A stretch of 57,347 nt of DNA, from NCBI GenBank assembly GCA_031548435.1, contig JAVBRA010000002.1:1-57347 (forward strand), written 5' to 3'. The translations under genes and the position numbers were made by a program. The DNA is from JAVBRA01 sp031548435 (GTDB taxonomy: Bacteria > Bacteroidota > Bacteroidia > Bacteroidales > Rikenellaceae). Shown piece after piece: positions 33,540-43,047 of this stretch. The stretch's first letter is position 1; each line of letters starts with the position of its first letter. The notes under the pieces are model-generated. The model worked only from the letters and a program-made list of their open reading frames with translations, was not told the origin of the DNA and searched no databases.

Positions 33540-34724
33540 ATGAAACACCGTCGCATAGGATTGCTCTGGAAGATTGTGATCGCCATTGTTTTGGGGGCGG
33601 TTCTCGGGGGCTTTATGCCAACGCCGATAGTTCGGGCGTTTGCTTCGTTCAACTCTGTCTTCTCTAATTTTCTGGGGTTTTCGATTCCGCTGATCATCGT
33701 GGGGTTGGTGGCTCCGGGGATCGCCGAGTTGGGGAAAGAGGCCGGACGGTTACTCTTCATCACGGCCGTGCTGGCTTACGGTTTTACGCTTTTCTCCGGA
33801 TTTTTCACCTACTTTTCGTGTTCGGCGGCCTATCCTTATATCCTCGACCGCTCGCAGGAGCTGGCTGCCGTCGATGGGGCCGCGGTATCGGATCTGGCGC
33901 CGTACTTCACCATCGAGATGCCGCCGCTGATGGGGGTGATGACCGCACTGGTGCTTGCGTTTATGGTCGGCATCGGGGTGTCGCTGATCCGGGGCGAGGT
34001 CATCAAACGGGGGTTGCAGGAGTTCCGCGAAATCGTGAACCGGGTGATCTCGGGCGTCATCATCCCGTTGCTGCCGTATTATATCTTCAGCATCTTTCTG
34101 AACATGAGCGCCGCAGGACAGGTGGCAAGCATTATGTCGCTGTTTGTGAAGGTGATCGCCATTATTTTCGTCCTGCACATCACGCTGCTGGTGGTGATGT
34201 ATTGCATTGCGGCGGCGGTGCATAAGGGCAATCCGTTCGTTTTCCTGCGGACGATGATGCCGGCCTATTTCACCGCGCTCGGCACGCAATCGTCGGCAGC
34301 CACCATCCCCGTGACGCTGGCCCAGACGATCAAAATGGGGGTGAACCCGCAGCTGGCCGGGTTCGTGGTTCCGCTCTGCGCCACGATCCACCTGTCGGGC
34401 AGCACGATGAAGATCACCGGCTGCGCCATGGCCATCATGTATATGCTGGGCATCCCTTACGACCTGTGGATGATGGCCGGATTCATCATGCTGCTGGGCA
34501 TCACCATGGTCGCCGCGCCGGGAGTGCCCGGGGGAGCCATCATGGCCGCGCTGGGCGTGCTGCAAAGCGTGCTCGGCTTCGACCAGACGATGCAGGCGCT
34601 GATGATCGCACTCTACATTGCCATGGACAGCTTCGGCACGGCCTGCAACGTCACCGGCGATGGGGCCGTTGCGCTGATCATGGACAAAATCTACTCCCGG
34701 AAACGGCTGTCCGGAGACACCTGA
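33540..34724 (+). CDS. Dicarboxylate/amino acid:cation symporter (DAACS family)
   Basis: An integral inner-membrane transporter of 394 residues, of the glutamate/C4-dicarboxylate type (GltP, SstT, DctA). Family marks: about eight transmembrane helices, the re-entrant-loop motif TQSSAATIPVT (about 252), GVPGG (about 334) and the C-terminal ACNVTGDGA (about 366-374) that carries substrate-binding residues. The substrate (glutamate, aspartate, serine/threonine or C4 acid) is not clear from sequence alone. A strong terminator follows after 185 bases. Confidence 0.93.
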   Translation: MKHRRIGLLWKIVIAIVLGAVLGGFMPTPIVRAFASFNSVFSNFLGFSIPLIIVGLVAPGIAELGKEAGRLLFITAVLAYGFTLFSGFFTYFSCSAAYPYILDRSQELAAVDGAAVSDLAPYFTIEMPPLMGVMTALVLAFMVGIGVSLIRGEVIKRGLQEFREIVNRVISGVIIPLLPYYIFSIFLNMSAAGQVASIMSLFVKVIAIIFVLHITLLVVMYCIAAAVHKGNPFVFLRTMMPAYFTALGTQSSAATIPVTLAQTIKMGVNPQLAGFVVPLCATIHLSGSTMKITGCAMAIMYMLGIPYDLWMMAGFIMLLGITMVAAPGVPGGAIMAALGVLQSVLGFDQTMQALMIALYIAMDSFGTACNVTGDGAVALIMDKIYSRKRLSGDT

Positions 34725-34908
34725 ACAACCGGCTTCTCCTGAGGTGGTTGCGATGTCGGGCGGCCGACCCTCTCACGCAGTTTGCCCGTACGGCCGTCGC
34801 CGTAATGCGGGTAAGATGCCGCGGCAAAATGCGGTGCGCCATTGAAATAACCCGTATAATACCGGGATCCCGACAGGACAAGGCATCCGGGGATATAGCA
34901 ATATTTAA

Positions 34909-34973
34909 CTCCCGGGTGAGGGGACGGCGAATATCCGGCAGATTCGTCGCCCCTCACCCGGGAGGATTTTTTT
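34909..34973 (+). terminator. Terminator of the symporter gene
   Basis: A 15-bp perfect stem CTCCCGGGTGAGGGG (34909-34923) with CCCCTCACCCGGGAG (34950-34964) and T7. Confidence 0.9.
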
Positions 34974-34977
34974 ACTT

Positions 34978-37900
34978 CTACTTCGTCGCCTCCAGACTGA
35001 AATCATCCATCAGCCCGTAATCCAACTGCTGGTACCCGCTGCCCGGCGGACACTCCTTCACGTTACGGAAAAGCCACGGCGTCACCAGCCCGGGGGCGGG
35101 ATTGTTGTGGAACGGGCCCAGCAGGTTCTTGTTGCTTCCCACCACCTTCACCGCGATCTCATTCCCGCCTTTCCGAATCAGGGAAGAAACGTCTGCGGAG
35201 TAAGGTTCGAACGCAACGATCCCCGCGCTTTGGCCGTTAACCGTCACCTCGGCCACCGTTCCGGCCCAGTCGCCGAGCACAACCCGGTAATGTCCGGCAG
35301 GCTCCGCCACGTCGTACGTCCGGGAGTAGACGACCGTCCCGGGATAGAACGGCATTCCCTGCGCCTTCCAGCTTCCGAGGCCCAATTCCTTTTCGCACGG
35401 TGCGATCTTCCAACCCACGGCGGCCGGGATCACCGAGAAATCACCCAGAATATACACCGGTTCGATCTCGGCCAGGATCTTCATCGGCGACACGTCGATC
35501 TCCAGGCTGTTCTCGCCCTGGCGAACCACCGCCCCGATGTCGAACACGCCGGTTTCACGGTCGAGGAACCATTGCCCCGGTTCGGGCTTCACCTCCACTC
35601 CGTTCACCGACACTTTATACAGCTGCGGACGCTCGACAACCGCCTTCATCCCCGTGGTTTTCACCCCCTTTTCGAGCATAAAACGGTAGGTGGCCGCAAA
35701 GCCCCCGGTCGTAAACGTATCCCGCGCATTGATGTTGTCCTTGTACTGCACCGACGAGTTCCACGGGTTGCCGCCGGCAAAACCGTTGTGCCGGAACGCT
35801 TTCATCGAGGCGTCGTAGACGTGGAGGCCGGGGGTTGTTTCGCCGCCGGCTGTCAGGTCGCAAAAGTCGATCGTCAGCACGTTGGGCGCCGCGGGCCCGA
35901 CCGAAAGCGCCCCGCCAGCCACCGGAACAAAGCCGGACGGCACCACGGGCATCTCGAACCCTTTCTGTTTCTTATCCGCCACATAAAGCAGCAGGCTTCC
36001 CGCCGGAGGGATCTGCGCCTCGAACCGGGCAAAGCCCTCCTCAACCGTTTCAGGATAATCCGTGATCGTCCCCGTGAGGGTGTTCATCACCAGCACATCC
36101 GCGCCCTTCATCCGGATCGAGGCATGCACCGCCTCGTCCAGACTCGAATTGGCCAGGAACAGCAGCTGCCCGTCTTTCAGCACCCGGCGGTGGTGGAACA
36201 GGTTGCCGCCGTGAACCGAATCGAACCGAACCTGCGGAGATGTCAGCTCTTTCATCGTCACAGCAATCCCTTCGGCATCCATCGTGTCGATGGAAGGGAT
36301 CTGTTCGTCGCGCCAGAGCGTGGCAAGCGTCGCATCTTCTTTTCCGTCGATCATCGTGGGCCGCGAGAAAGGCAGTACCGAACCCCCTTCGGCCACAAAC
36401 TCTTCGAGCAGCCTCGCGGTCGAGGCGTTGAGGTTTTCGGTCATGGGCGGGATCACCACCGTGGCGTAGGCCCGTTTGCCCACCACGAATTTCCCGTTCT
36501 CCACCCGGCCGTGATCGCGGATGATGTTCTCCGACCCGAGATCGTACTCGATCTGGGCTTTCTCCATCGCGGTCACCACCGCCTGGAAATTCTCCGCGAT
36601 TTTCCACAGCGCGGGGTCGCTTCCGGCATAGGAGTAATAGAGCCACACCGACGTGGTGGGTTCCAGCACCAATATGTCGTTGACCTGCTCGCCGGACGAC
36701 AAAGCCATCGACAGGCGGGCGTAGTGCATGTTCAGCTCTTTGTAGTAGTCCCACCACGGCGAGTGGTACGAGAACGTCGGAGGGTAGTCGTACTTGCGCG
36801 CCCCGGCAATGCCCATGTGCGACAGGTGCTGGTTCATGAAGTTGACCCCCAGCGCGTACTCCCAGTCGCCCAGCCGTTTGAAATCACGGAACGTCTCTTC
36901 CCAGGTGCCGCCGCCGTACGTTTCGCTCAGCGTGCGCCTGCGCCCCATCTGGTTGGCGACGCTGGCCAGCTCTTTGACCGCCCGGACATTGCCGAACTGG
37001 GCCTGCGGCGATTTCTCGTCGAACTGATTGAACAGCATGTCGATACCCGGCATCTGATGCCATGCGTACATGGCCATGTTGTCGCCCCCGGCACCCACAT
37101 CGGGCCAGTCATGCTCCCAGTAGTGGCCGGTGAAGATGAGGTTGTTGGCCTGGCAATACTCGTAGCACGGCCTGGCAAAACGGTCGATGAACAGGTCGAG
37201 CAGCGTCTGGGTGTAATTGTGGCGCACCCGCTTCCAATCACCTGTTTCCTCGAACAGCGACGGCAGATTCGGCTCCAGATCGTAGCCCCATTGTTGCCTG
37301 AAGACAGCGAACAGGTCGGGTGTCCAGCGAATGCCGCCGGGCGAAGCGATGTACGGCTCGTCGGTAAACCAGCCGGGGATCGATTGGCCGAACTGGTCGC
37401 CGAAGCGTTCCTTGTAGCCGTCCAGGGTCACCTCGATGAATTTGTCGGTTACCCCCGGATAGAGCAGGTCGACGTACGAAAATCCTCCGTACCAGGGCGA
37501 TTTCCGTTCATATACTTTCGAAAACAGGCAGTAATTGCCTTTTTTGCCCGATTCCGGTTGCAGATTGTCCGTGATATCCGCCCACTTGCCATCGACTTCT
37601 TTCAGGCACAGGAAGTAAGAGCCTGCCGTATCGGGCAGCGTTTCGACGCGGGTCATTCTCAGCCCCTGCCCCTGGTTGTACGACTCGGGCATCCGGGCCG
37701 GGACATGCCCGCCGGCGAACCCGCTGGGATACGAATTTTCGTCGTAGATCCAGACATCGAGCCCAAGCTCTTTGCCCTTATCGACCGCATAGCCGAACAG
37801 GTCGTACCATTCGTCGGAGAGGTACTCGGTGATCATTCCCGGACGCGGGTGCAAGATCACCCCTCCGCATCCTTTCTCCCTGAGGTCGGCCATCGACCGG

Positions 37901-38097
37901 TCGATCTCCTCACGCGTCACGCGGGTATTCCACACATAAAACGGAACGGTGCGGTACTCTTTCGGCGGTTCGGCGAACTGTTTACGCAAATCGGCAAACC
38001 GATTCATGCCTCCATTTTCCGTCACCGAACGGCCGCACCCGGAGATAAAATAAAGAAGCAGCGCCGGAACAATCGGAAGAAACCAAAATCTTTTCAT
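34978..38097 (-). CDS. Glycosyl hydrolase lipoprotein, alpha-L-rhamnosidase-like (GH106-type)
   Basis: A 1039-residue surface or periplasmic glycoside hydrolase (lipobox FISGC, Cys21). An N-terminal (beta/alpha)8-like catalytic part covers about 30-700, with LHPRPGMITEYLSDEWY, DVWIYDENSYPSGFAGG and GWFTDEPYIASPGG segments. The C-terminal part (about 720-1030) is beta-sandwich-like with paired galactose-binding-type motifs (for example VYSRTYDVAEPAGHYRVVLGDWAG). The length and DENSYPSG-type motifs are those of proteins I associate with GH106 rhamnosidases in gut Bacteroides, where pectin side chains are broken down; the substrate remains uncertain. It is a monocistronic gene from the promoter at 38139-38146; no SusC/D pair is nearby. 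Confidence 0.75.
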   Translation of the reverse strand: MKRFWFLPIVPALLLYFISGCGRSVTENGGMNRFADLRKQFAEPPKEYRTVPFYVWNTRVTREEIDRSMADLREKGCGGVILHPRPGMITEYLSDEWYDLFGYAVDKGKELGLDVWIYDENSYPSGFAGGHVPARMPESYNQGQGLRMTRVETLPDTAGSYFLCLKEVDGKWADITDNLQPESGKKGNYCLFSKVYERKSPWYGGFSYVDLLYPGVTDKFIEVTLDGYKERFGDQFGQSIPGWFTDEPYIASPGGIRWTPDLFAVFRQQWGYDLEPNLPSLFEETGDWKRVRHNYTQTLLDLFIDRFARPCYEYCQANNLIFTGHYWEHDWPDVGAGGDNMAMYAWHQMPGIDMLFNQFDEKSPQAQFGNVRAVKELASVANQMGRRRTLSETYGGGTWEETFRDFKRLGDWEYALGVNFMNQHLSHMGIAGARKYDYPPTFSYHSPWWDYYKELNMHYARLSMALSSGEQVNDILVLEPTTSVWLYYSYAGSDPALWKIAENFQAVVTAMEKAQIEYDLGSENIIRDHGRVENGKFVVGKRAYATVVIPPMTENLNASTARLLEEFVAEGGSVLPFSRPTMIDGKEDATLATLWRDEQIPSIDTMDAEGIAVTMKELTSPQVRFDSVHGGNLFHHRRVLKDGQLLFLANSSLDEAVHASIRMKGADVLVMNTLTGTITDYPETVEEGFARFEAQIPPAGSLLLYVADKKQKGFEMPVVPSGFVPVAGGALSVGPAAPNVLTIDFCDLTAGGETTPGLHVYDASMKAFRHNGFAGGNPWNSSVQYKDNINARDTFTTGGFAATYRFMLEKGVKTTGMKAVVERPQLYKVSVNGVEVKPEPGQWFLDRETGVFDIGAVVRQGENSLEIDVSPMKILAEIEPVYILGDFSVIPAAVGWKIAPCEKELGLGSWKAQGMPFYPGTVVYSRTYDVAEPAGHYRVVLGDWAGTVAEVTVNGQSAGIVAFEPYSADVSSLIRKGGNEIAVKVVGSNKNLLGPFHNNPAPGLVTPWLFRNVKECPPGSGYQQLDYGLMDDFSLEATK

Positions 38098-38138
38098 CGT
38101 AGTTTGGGGTTAAGTGGTTGTTTATGATTGCTTTTACA

Positions 38139-38146
38139 CAAAAATA
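38139..38146 (-). promoter_or_regulatory. -7 element for the glycosyl hydrolase gene
   Basis: TATTTTTG on the minus strand, an exact TAnnTTTG match, about 42 bases before the ATG at 38097. Confidence 0.7.
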
Positions 38147-38181
38147 GGCATATTTATTTCCTGTCAAACATTTTTAACCTC

Positions 38182-38224
38182 AAAAAAATAAAAAAAACAG
38201 GGACCGGCAGCAAGCCGTCCCTGT
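38182..38224 (-). terminator. Terminator of the M64 peptidase gene
   Basis: ACAGGGA (38198-38204) pairs with TCCCTGT (38218-38224) plus a CCGG/CCG core. A T-rich tail follows on the minus strand. Confidence 0.85.
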
Positions 38225-38247
38225 TTCCCGGATATTTCTCCCCCCAG

Positions 38248-39834
38248 TTATTCCATGATCACCGGCGGCGCCAGAGGAGGCATCACCGGATTGCCCGACC
38301 TGACCGGCGGAGCCCCTGCCCATACCGGAACATTGTCCGCCGCCATAAAGCTTGCGATCCCGTACGACTCGCCCGCAATGGCCATGATGCGCTTGGCAAT
38401 CAGATAACGGCAATAAACGTTGTAGTAGGGAATATTGTCGATCATGCAGTTGTTCTGCTCGGCGCGCCACACGCCATAGCCATAATAGTATCCGCCCTGG
38501 TACAACCCCACCTGCGGGTATTTGGCCACTCCGATAAAATCTTTCCACAGCACCTGGGTCGGGTCATTCGTGAAATCGACATTCAGGTACATCCCGTATC
38601 CTTGCCATTTCCGGGCATTGGTAATATCGCTCGACGGAACGGTTTGCGTCGCATTGGTTTTATACTCATCCGCCAGGCGGCCGAAACCATGCCCCCCCGC
38701 CTCGTGCTGGATGAGCCCTCGGAAGTCATACGGATAATAAAGCGTACTCATCGGGCACATGGCGATCGAGAACCCGTCGGAGGCCATCGAACAAGTGCCT
38801 GCGTATTTGGTGCTGTTGAACACCACGATCACGCTCAGATCTTTCCGCGGATCGATATTGGGGATGGAGGTCGCATAATTCTCAACCAGCGCATAATCGC
38901 ACTCGGTTCGGGTGCTGTTCGCGTCGGTCGCGTCGAACTTGCTCTTGAACCGGGTGTCCACCATTTTGCCGATGGGGTCGTGGGTGATGCCGCTCTGGTT
39001 CGAAATGGCCGCCACCATATACACATTGAAGTAGTCGGAATTCGACTTGTATGGCTCGATAGCGAAGAAGTGCTCCATGGCCTGTTCCATCGCCCGGCGG
39101 TACCTTGAATCGCCCTTGACCATGTCTTTGATGACAAACCCGTCGCCCATGAGCACCAGGTCGACCCCCTTGCCTTTGGTGGCCGAAGCCAGCTTGACAA
39201 CCTCACGGTCGGCATAGCAGTCGTCGGGACTGTACCCGGCTTGAGAAATCTTAACGGTGTCGGCCGCAGAGCCGCCCAACGTTTTGAAGATCACCGTCCC
39301 CGAACGGACAAACCCGTCGTTGGCCTCAACTTTGTAAGTGTAATTGTTCGTGGCCTTGCCCGTCATCTGCTTGATCCACGGATCGGACATCGTGACGTTG
39401 ACCGTGGCATCGCTCTGGAGCGACACCGAAAAAGTACCTCCCGTGGTCGTAAAATCGAACTCCTTCTGAGTTGTGATGGTCAGGGATGTGGCTTTCCGTT
39501 GCGAGACCGTTATGGTTTTGTAAGCTTCCCCGGCCGTAACCGTCACCACAGCCGTCCGCGCGTCGCCCGTATTGGCTTTGACCGAGATCGACAGCGTGGT
39601 CTTCCCTTTGCCCCCTTCGCGCACGTTCAGCGAAAGCCACGAAGAGGCGTCGGACGGAGCCATGGAGGCCGTCCAATCGACCGTTGAGGTGACATACAAC
39701 GACCGCGATCCGGCCCCGTCGGTGAAATTGATCTCGGAAGTCGAGACCTCGACCGAATCCACAACCTTTGCAGGTTTGTCCGATCCGCAAGCTACCAGTA
39801 AAGCAACAAATAAAAGAAAGAAGAATTGTTTCAT
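38248..39834 (-). CDS. BACON-domain M64 (IgA-peptidase-type) metallopeptidase lipoprotein
   Basis: A 528-residue predicted surface protease. A lipobox (LVAC, Cys16) and two BACON domains (about 26-110 and 115-200, each ending like TVSQRK or KISQAG) precede the catalytic domain (about 205-528). The zinc motif reads HEAGGHGFGRLADEY (H377, E378, H382, D389-E390); the HE to second H spacing is one residue longer than the classic HExxH, a spelling I believe is normal for Bacteroidota M64 proteins. M64 enzymes can cleave IgA, and BACON domains are tied to mucin binding, so attack on host secretions is plausible but inferred. Ends at a strong terminator. Confidence 0.88.
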   Translation of the reverse strand: MKQFFFLLFVALLVACGSDKPAKVVDSVEVSTSEINFTDGAGSRSLYVTSTVDWTASMAPSDASSWLSLNVREGGKGKTTLSISVKANTGDARTAVVTVTAGEAYKTITVSQRKATSLTITTQKEFDFTTTGGTFSVSLQSDATVNVTMSDPWIKQMTGKATNNYTYKVEANDGFVRSGTVIFKTLGGSAADTVKISQAGYSPDDCYADREVVKLASATKGKGVDLVLMGDGFVIKDMVKGDSRYRRAMEQAMEHFFAIEPYKSNSDYFNVYMVAAISNQSGITHDPIGKMVDTRFKSKFDATDANSTRTECDYALVENYATSIPNIDPRKDLSVIVVFNSTKYAGTCSMASDGFSIAMCPMSTLYYPYDFRGLIQHEAGGHGFGRLADEYKTNATQTVPSSDITNARKWQGYGMYLNVDFTNDPTQVLWKDFIGVAKYPQVGLYQGGYYYGYGVWRAEQNNCMIDNIPYYNVYCRYLIAKRIMAIAGESYGIASFMAADNVPVWAGAPPVRSGNPVMPPLAPPVIME

Positions 39835-39999
39835 GATTGAATTATGTTTGGTAATTATATTCCATTTACAGCGGCAACGGTACGGGAAAGATGGTTCGGC
39901 AATAATTTAAATACTCCGATTTACTGTAAAGCTATATAAATTATCGGAGATACCATCTGAACATCCTAAACAAAACGCAAAATAAACCGTTAAAGTATC

Positions 40000-40392
40000 C
40001 TATCCCTCATCCGAGCCCATGATTTCGCAGCACTTGCAGGTGTCGGTGGGGCGGATCACCACGTTGGCCACATCCCCGCGCGAGAAGGCGTACATGTACT
40101 CGATGAACACCCCTTCGGCGGCCAGGCGTTCCAACACTTTCGACATTCCGCCCGGCACGTTGGGGCACTCGATGCAGATGACGTCGGTCAGGGTCACGGC
40201 GAACTTATTCTCTTTCAGCACCCTGACCGCCAGGTCGACATCCGAAACGATCACGCGCATAATTCCGAAATCCTGGTTCTCGGCAATGCAGAAAGCGGTC
40301 ATGTTCACTCCGGCCTCGCCCAGCAGGCGGGCTACTTCGTTGACGCGTCCGGCCTTGTTCTCAAGGAACACGGACAATTGCCTCACTATCAT
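40000..40392 (-). CDS. Tandem ACT-domain protein, last gene of the aryl-keto-acid operon
   Basis: A 130-residue cytosolic protein with two ACT-like halves (about 3-65 and 70-125): VRQLSVFLENKAGRVNEVARLL and the second VICIECPNVPGGMSKVLERL. ACT domains bind small ligands, often amino acids. It ends in a Cys-rich tail (TCKCCEIM). It follows the phenylacetate-CoA ligase-like gene after 12 bases, an arrangement commonly seen with paaK homologues, so it may sense an aromatic acid or amino acid and control the ligase; this is inference. Confidence 0.85.
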   Translation of the reverse strand: MIVRQLSVFLENKAGRVNEVARLLGEAGVNMTAFCIAENQDFGIMRVIVSDVDLAVRVLKENKFAVTLTDVICIECPNVPGGMSKVLERLAAEGVFIEYMYAFSRGDVANVVIRPTDTCKCCEIMGSDEG

Positions 40393-40404
40393 AACAGTCA
40401 GTAT

Positions 40405-41706
40405 TTAAGTGAATACCCGGTTGTCTTGCACCCGCTTGGCCTTGCCTTCGCTGCGCTGGAGCGTACGCGGCTCGACCAGCTTGACGTCGGCCCCGATGCC
40501 CAGCACATTGTGCAGGCGGTGGGCGATTTTGTTCCTGAGTTCGATCATGCAGTTGATCTCGTCGGAGTAGAACCCTTCCTTCACCTCGATCAGCACCTGC
40601 AACGTGTCGAGGTTGTTGATGCGGTCGACAACCAGCATGTAGTGCGGTTCGAACTCGTCCATCTCAAGGATCACACTCTCGACCTGCGACGGGAAGACGT
40701 TCACCCCGCGGATGATGAGCATATCGTCGCTGCGGCCCACGATGCGGCTCATGCGCGCGCTGGTGCGTCCGCATTCGCACGGGGTGGGGTCGAGCGAGCA
40801 GAGGTCTTTCGTGCGGTAGCGCAGCAACGGCAGCCCCTCTTTGGTGAGGGTGGTGAACACCAGTTCGCCCTGCTTGCCGGCCTCTAACTGCTGCAACGTT
40901 TCCGGATCGACGATCTCGGGGAAAAAGTGGTCTTCGATGATGTGCGACCCGCACTGGCACTGGCACTCGTGCGACACCCCGGGGCCCATGATCTCGCTCA
41001 GCCCGTAGATGTTGTAGGCTTTCACGCCCAGCGACGCCTCGATCTGTTTGCGCATATTCTCGGTCCACGGTTCGGCGCCGAAAATGCCGATGCGCAGATT
41101 GAACTCCTGGCGCGGAATACCCGACGCGGCGATCGCCTCGGCCAAATAGAGCGCGTACGACGGCGTACAGGCCACGGCCGTGGGGCCGAAGTCGTGCATC
41201 AGTTGGATCTGCTTGGCGGTGTTGCCGCTCGACATCGGGATCACCGTCCCGCCGAGGTTCTCCACCCCGTAGTGCAGTCCGAGGCCGCCGGTGAACAACC
41301 CGTAGCCGTAAGCCACGTGAAAGATGTCGTGGTGCGTGGCGCCGTAGGCCGTCAGGCAGCGGGCGATCATCTCCGACCAGACGCCCAGGTCTTTGCGGGT
41401 GTATCCCACCACCGTCGGAATACCGGTCGTGCCCGAGGAGGCGTGCAGCCGGATGATCTCGGACATCGGCACGGCGAACAGCCCGTAAGGGTAATTGTCC
41501 CGCAGATCCTGTTTGGTGGTGAAGGGCAGCTTCACGATGTCGTCGACCGACCGTATGTCGTCGGGAGTGATCCCCATCTCCTGCATCTTGCGGCGGTAAA
41601 AAGGCGTGTTGTGGTAGACGCGCTGCACCGTTTCGTGCAACCGCTCCCCTTGCAGTCTGCGCATTTTATCGCGCGGGGCGCACTCCATTGTTTCGTTCCA
41701 GATCAT
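40405..41706 (-). CDS. paaK: Phenylacetate-CoA ligase-like protein (AMP-forming)
   Basis: Forms an acyl-adenylate and then the CoA thioester of phenylacetate or a related aryl acid. The 433-residue protein has the adenylate motif ASSGTTGIPTVVGYT (about 89-103), the GLSEIMGPGVSHE segment and the C-terminal hinge with GRSDDMLIIRGVNVFPSQVE (about 325). Unusual: the loop HECQCQCGSH (C248, C250, C252, H246, H254), where most relatives have few Cys; with C303, C310 and C312 it could bind a metal such as zinc. It sits 21 bases after the aminotransferase gene. Direction of the reaction in vivo cannot be told. Confidence 0.88.
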   Translation of the reverse strand: MIWNETMECAPRDKMRRLQGERLHETVQRVYHNTPFYRRKMQEMGITPDDIRSVDDIVKLPFTTKQDLRDNYPYGLFAVPMSEIIRLHASSGTTGIPTVVGYTRKDLGVWSEMIARCLTAYGATHHDIFHVAYGYGLFTGGLGLHYGVENLGGTVIPMSSGNTAKQIQLMHDFGPTAVACTPSYALYLAEAIAASGIPRQEFNLRIGIFGAEPWTENMRKQIEASLGVKAYNIYGLSEIMGPGVSHECQCQCGSHIIEDHFFPEIVDPETLQQLEAGKQGELVFTTLTKEGLPLLRYRTKDLCSLDPTPCECGRTSARMSRIVGRSDDMLIIRGVNVFPSQVESVILEMDEFEPHYMLVVDRINNLDTLQVLIEVKEGFYSDEINCMIELRNKIAHRLHNVLGIGADVKLVEPRTLQRSEGKAKRVQDNRVFT

Positions 41707-41727
41707 GTTCGGTATTGCTTTCGTTTA

Positions 41728-43047
41728 CTATTTCTTGTGGTCTTCTTTGAATGCTTTCAGCCGCTCTTCCAGTATGTCGAACAGCTCTTGGTCGTTCATG
41801 CGCGAACAGCAGGCGCGGATACCCTGTTGCAGGCTGCCGGTGGTGGTGAGGGTGATGCTGCTGACGCCGTAGTGCACCAACTCGCGCATCAACTCGCCGC
41901 TCGACATGCCCGGATAGCCGATGGTGAAGAAAAATCCGTCGCTGATCGGCTGTTCGATGTCTGTATCGTAAACGACATGGAAGCCGTTTTCGGTGAAGAT
42001 CCGCTTCATTTTTTCGGCGCGGCGGGCGTACTCGCGGGTTACGCCCACGAAGTCGTACCGGCCGTCGACCGAGGCGCGCATCATCGCCGCCAGGCCGTAC
42101 TGCACCGAGTGCGCCACGCCCGAGGTGATCATGTACAGGATCGAATTGATGAACGTCGGGCCCAGGATTCCCGCCCCGCCGTAGCGCACGGCCAGCGGCT
42201 CGTAACGCTTGCTGAACAGGGCGTCGGAAACGGCCGTCACCGCCACACGCTGGCCGGCGTAGCTGTAAATTTTCGACCCCGATATCATCAGCATATAGTT
42301 GTCGGTGTAGCGGGCTGCCGTCGCCTGGAACGGGGCCTGGAACGGCCTGCCCAGCGGTTTGCGCGAGTCCATGCCGAAATAGGCCAGGTCTTCGAGCACG
42401 ATGGCGCCATATCGGGTAGCCAGTTCGCCGATGATCTCCAGCTCGGGTTCCTCAAGGCATATCCACGCCGGATTGTTGGGGTTGGAATAGATCACGGCGG
42501 CGATATTGCCTTTGGACATATAGCTTTCCAACTTCTCTTTCAACTCCTGGCCGCGGTACTCATAAATGTCGAACTGTTCGTATTTGATGCCCAGAATCGC
42601 CAGTTGCGACTTCTGGATCGGAAACCCGGGATCGATGAACAGGATCGTATCTTTCCGCGGATCGAGCTGCGCGGCCAGAATGAACGCCCCGAACGACCCG
42701 CACACCGACCCGCACACCGGCACGCATCCGGCCGGCGCCACATCGATGTCGAGAAACGCCTTGATGAACCGCGACGCCTCGCGTTTGAGTTCGGGCACCC
42801 CCTCGGCCGGCGGATAAATGGCCGCCACGCCGCAATCCAGCGCCGCCTTTTCGGCCTCGATGCCGATGGGGCACGGCGGCAATCCCGGCACTCCCTGATC
42901 CATGCGGATGAACCGGATGCCGGTCAGTTCCTCCAACCGCATGGCCAGCAGCACCACCTGTCCGATGGTGGCGTGCTCCAGGCTGGTGATGTTCAGTTCC
43001 CTGACCACCGACTCGACCAGCGCCCGGTCGAATATTCCTTTATTCAT
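41728..43047 (-). CDS. PLP-dependent class I/II aminotransferase
   Basis: A 439-residue aminotransferase. PLP features are clear: SNPNNPAWICL (about 188), D220 in EDLAYFG, and the Schiff-base lysine K259 in MISGSKIYSYAGQRVA. The N-terminal part is diverged from AspC or TyrB. Its start overlaps iorB by ATGA, and it lies in an operon with indolepyruvate oxidoreductase, so an aromatic amino acid donor (Phe, Tyr or Trp) and a keto acid acceptor are likely. The presence of an omega-amidase at the operon head suggests glutamine may be the amino donor partner. Substrate is inference. Confidence 0.85.
   Translation of the reverse strand: MNKGIFDRALVESVVRELNITSLEHATIGQVVLLAMRLEELTGIRFIRMDQGVPGLPPCPIGIEAEKAALDCGVAAIYPPAEGVPELKREASRFIKAFLDIDVAPAGCVPVCGSVCGSFGAFILAAQLDPRKDTILFIDPGFPIQKSQLAILGIKYEQFDIYEYRGQELKEKLESYMSKGNIAAVIYSNPNNPAWICLEEPELEIIGELATRYGAIVLEDLAYFGMDSRKPLGRPFQAPFQATAARYTDNYMLMISGSKIYSYAGQRVAVTAVSDALFSKRYEPLAVRYGGAGILGPTFINSILYMITSGVAHSVQYGLAAMMRASVDGRYDFVGVTREYARRAEKMKRIFTENGFHVVYDTDIEQPISDGFFFTIGYPGMSSGELMRELVHYGVSSITLTTTGSLQQGIRACCSRMNDQELFDILEERLKAFKEDHKK

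Noticed and set aside
34725..34908. Small gene in the gap after the symporter gene
   Set aside because: Open frames here have no start context, promoter or recognisable domain, and the gap ends in the symporter terminator.
35107..38127. 1006-codon plus-strand open frame opposite the glycosyl hydrolase gene
   Set aside because: A mirror of the real gene caused by codon bias.
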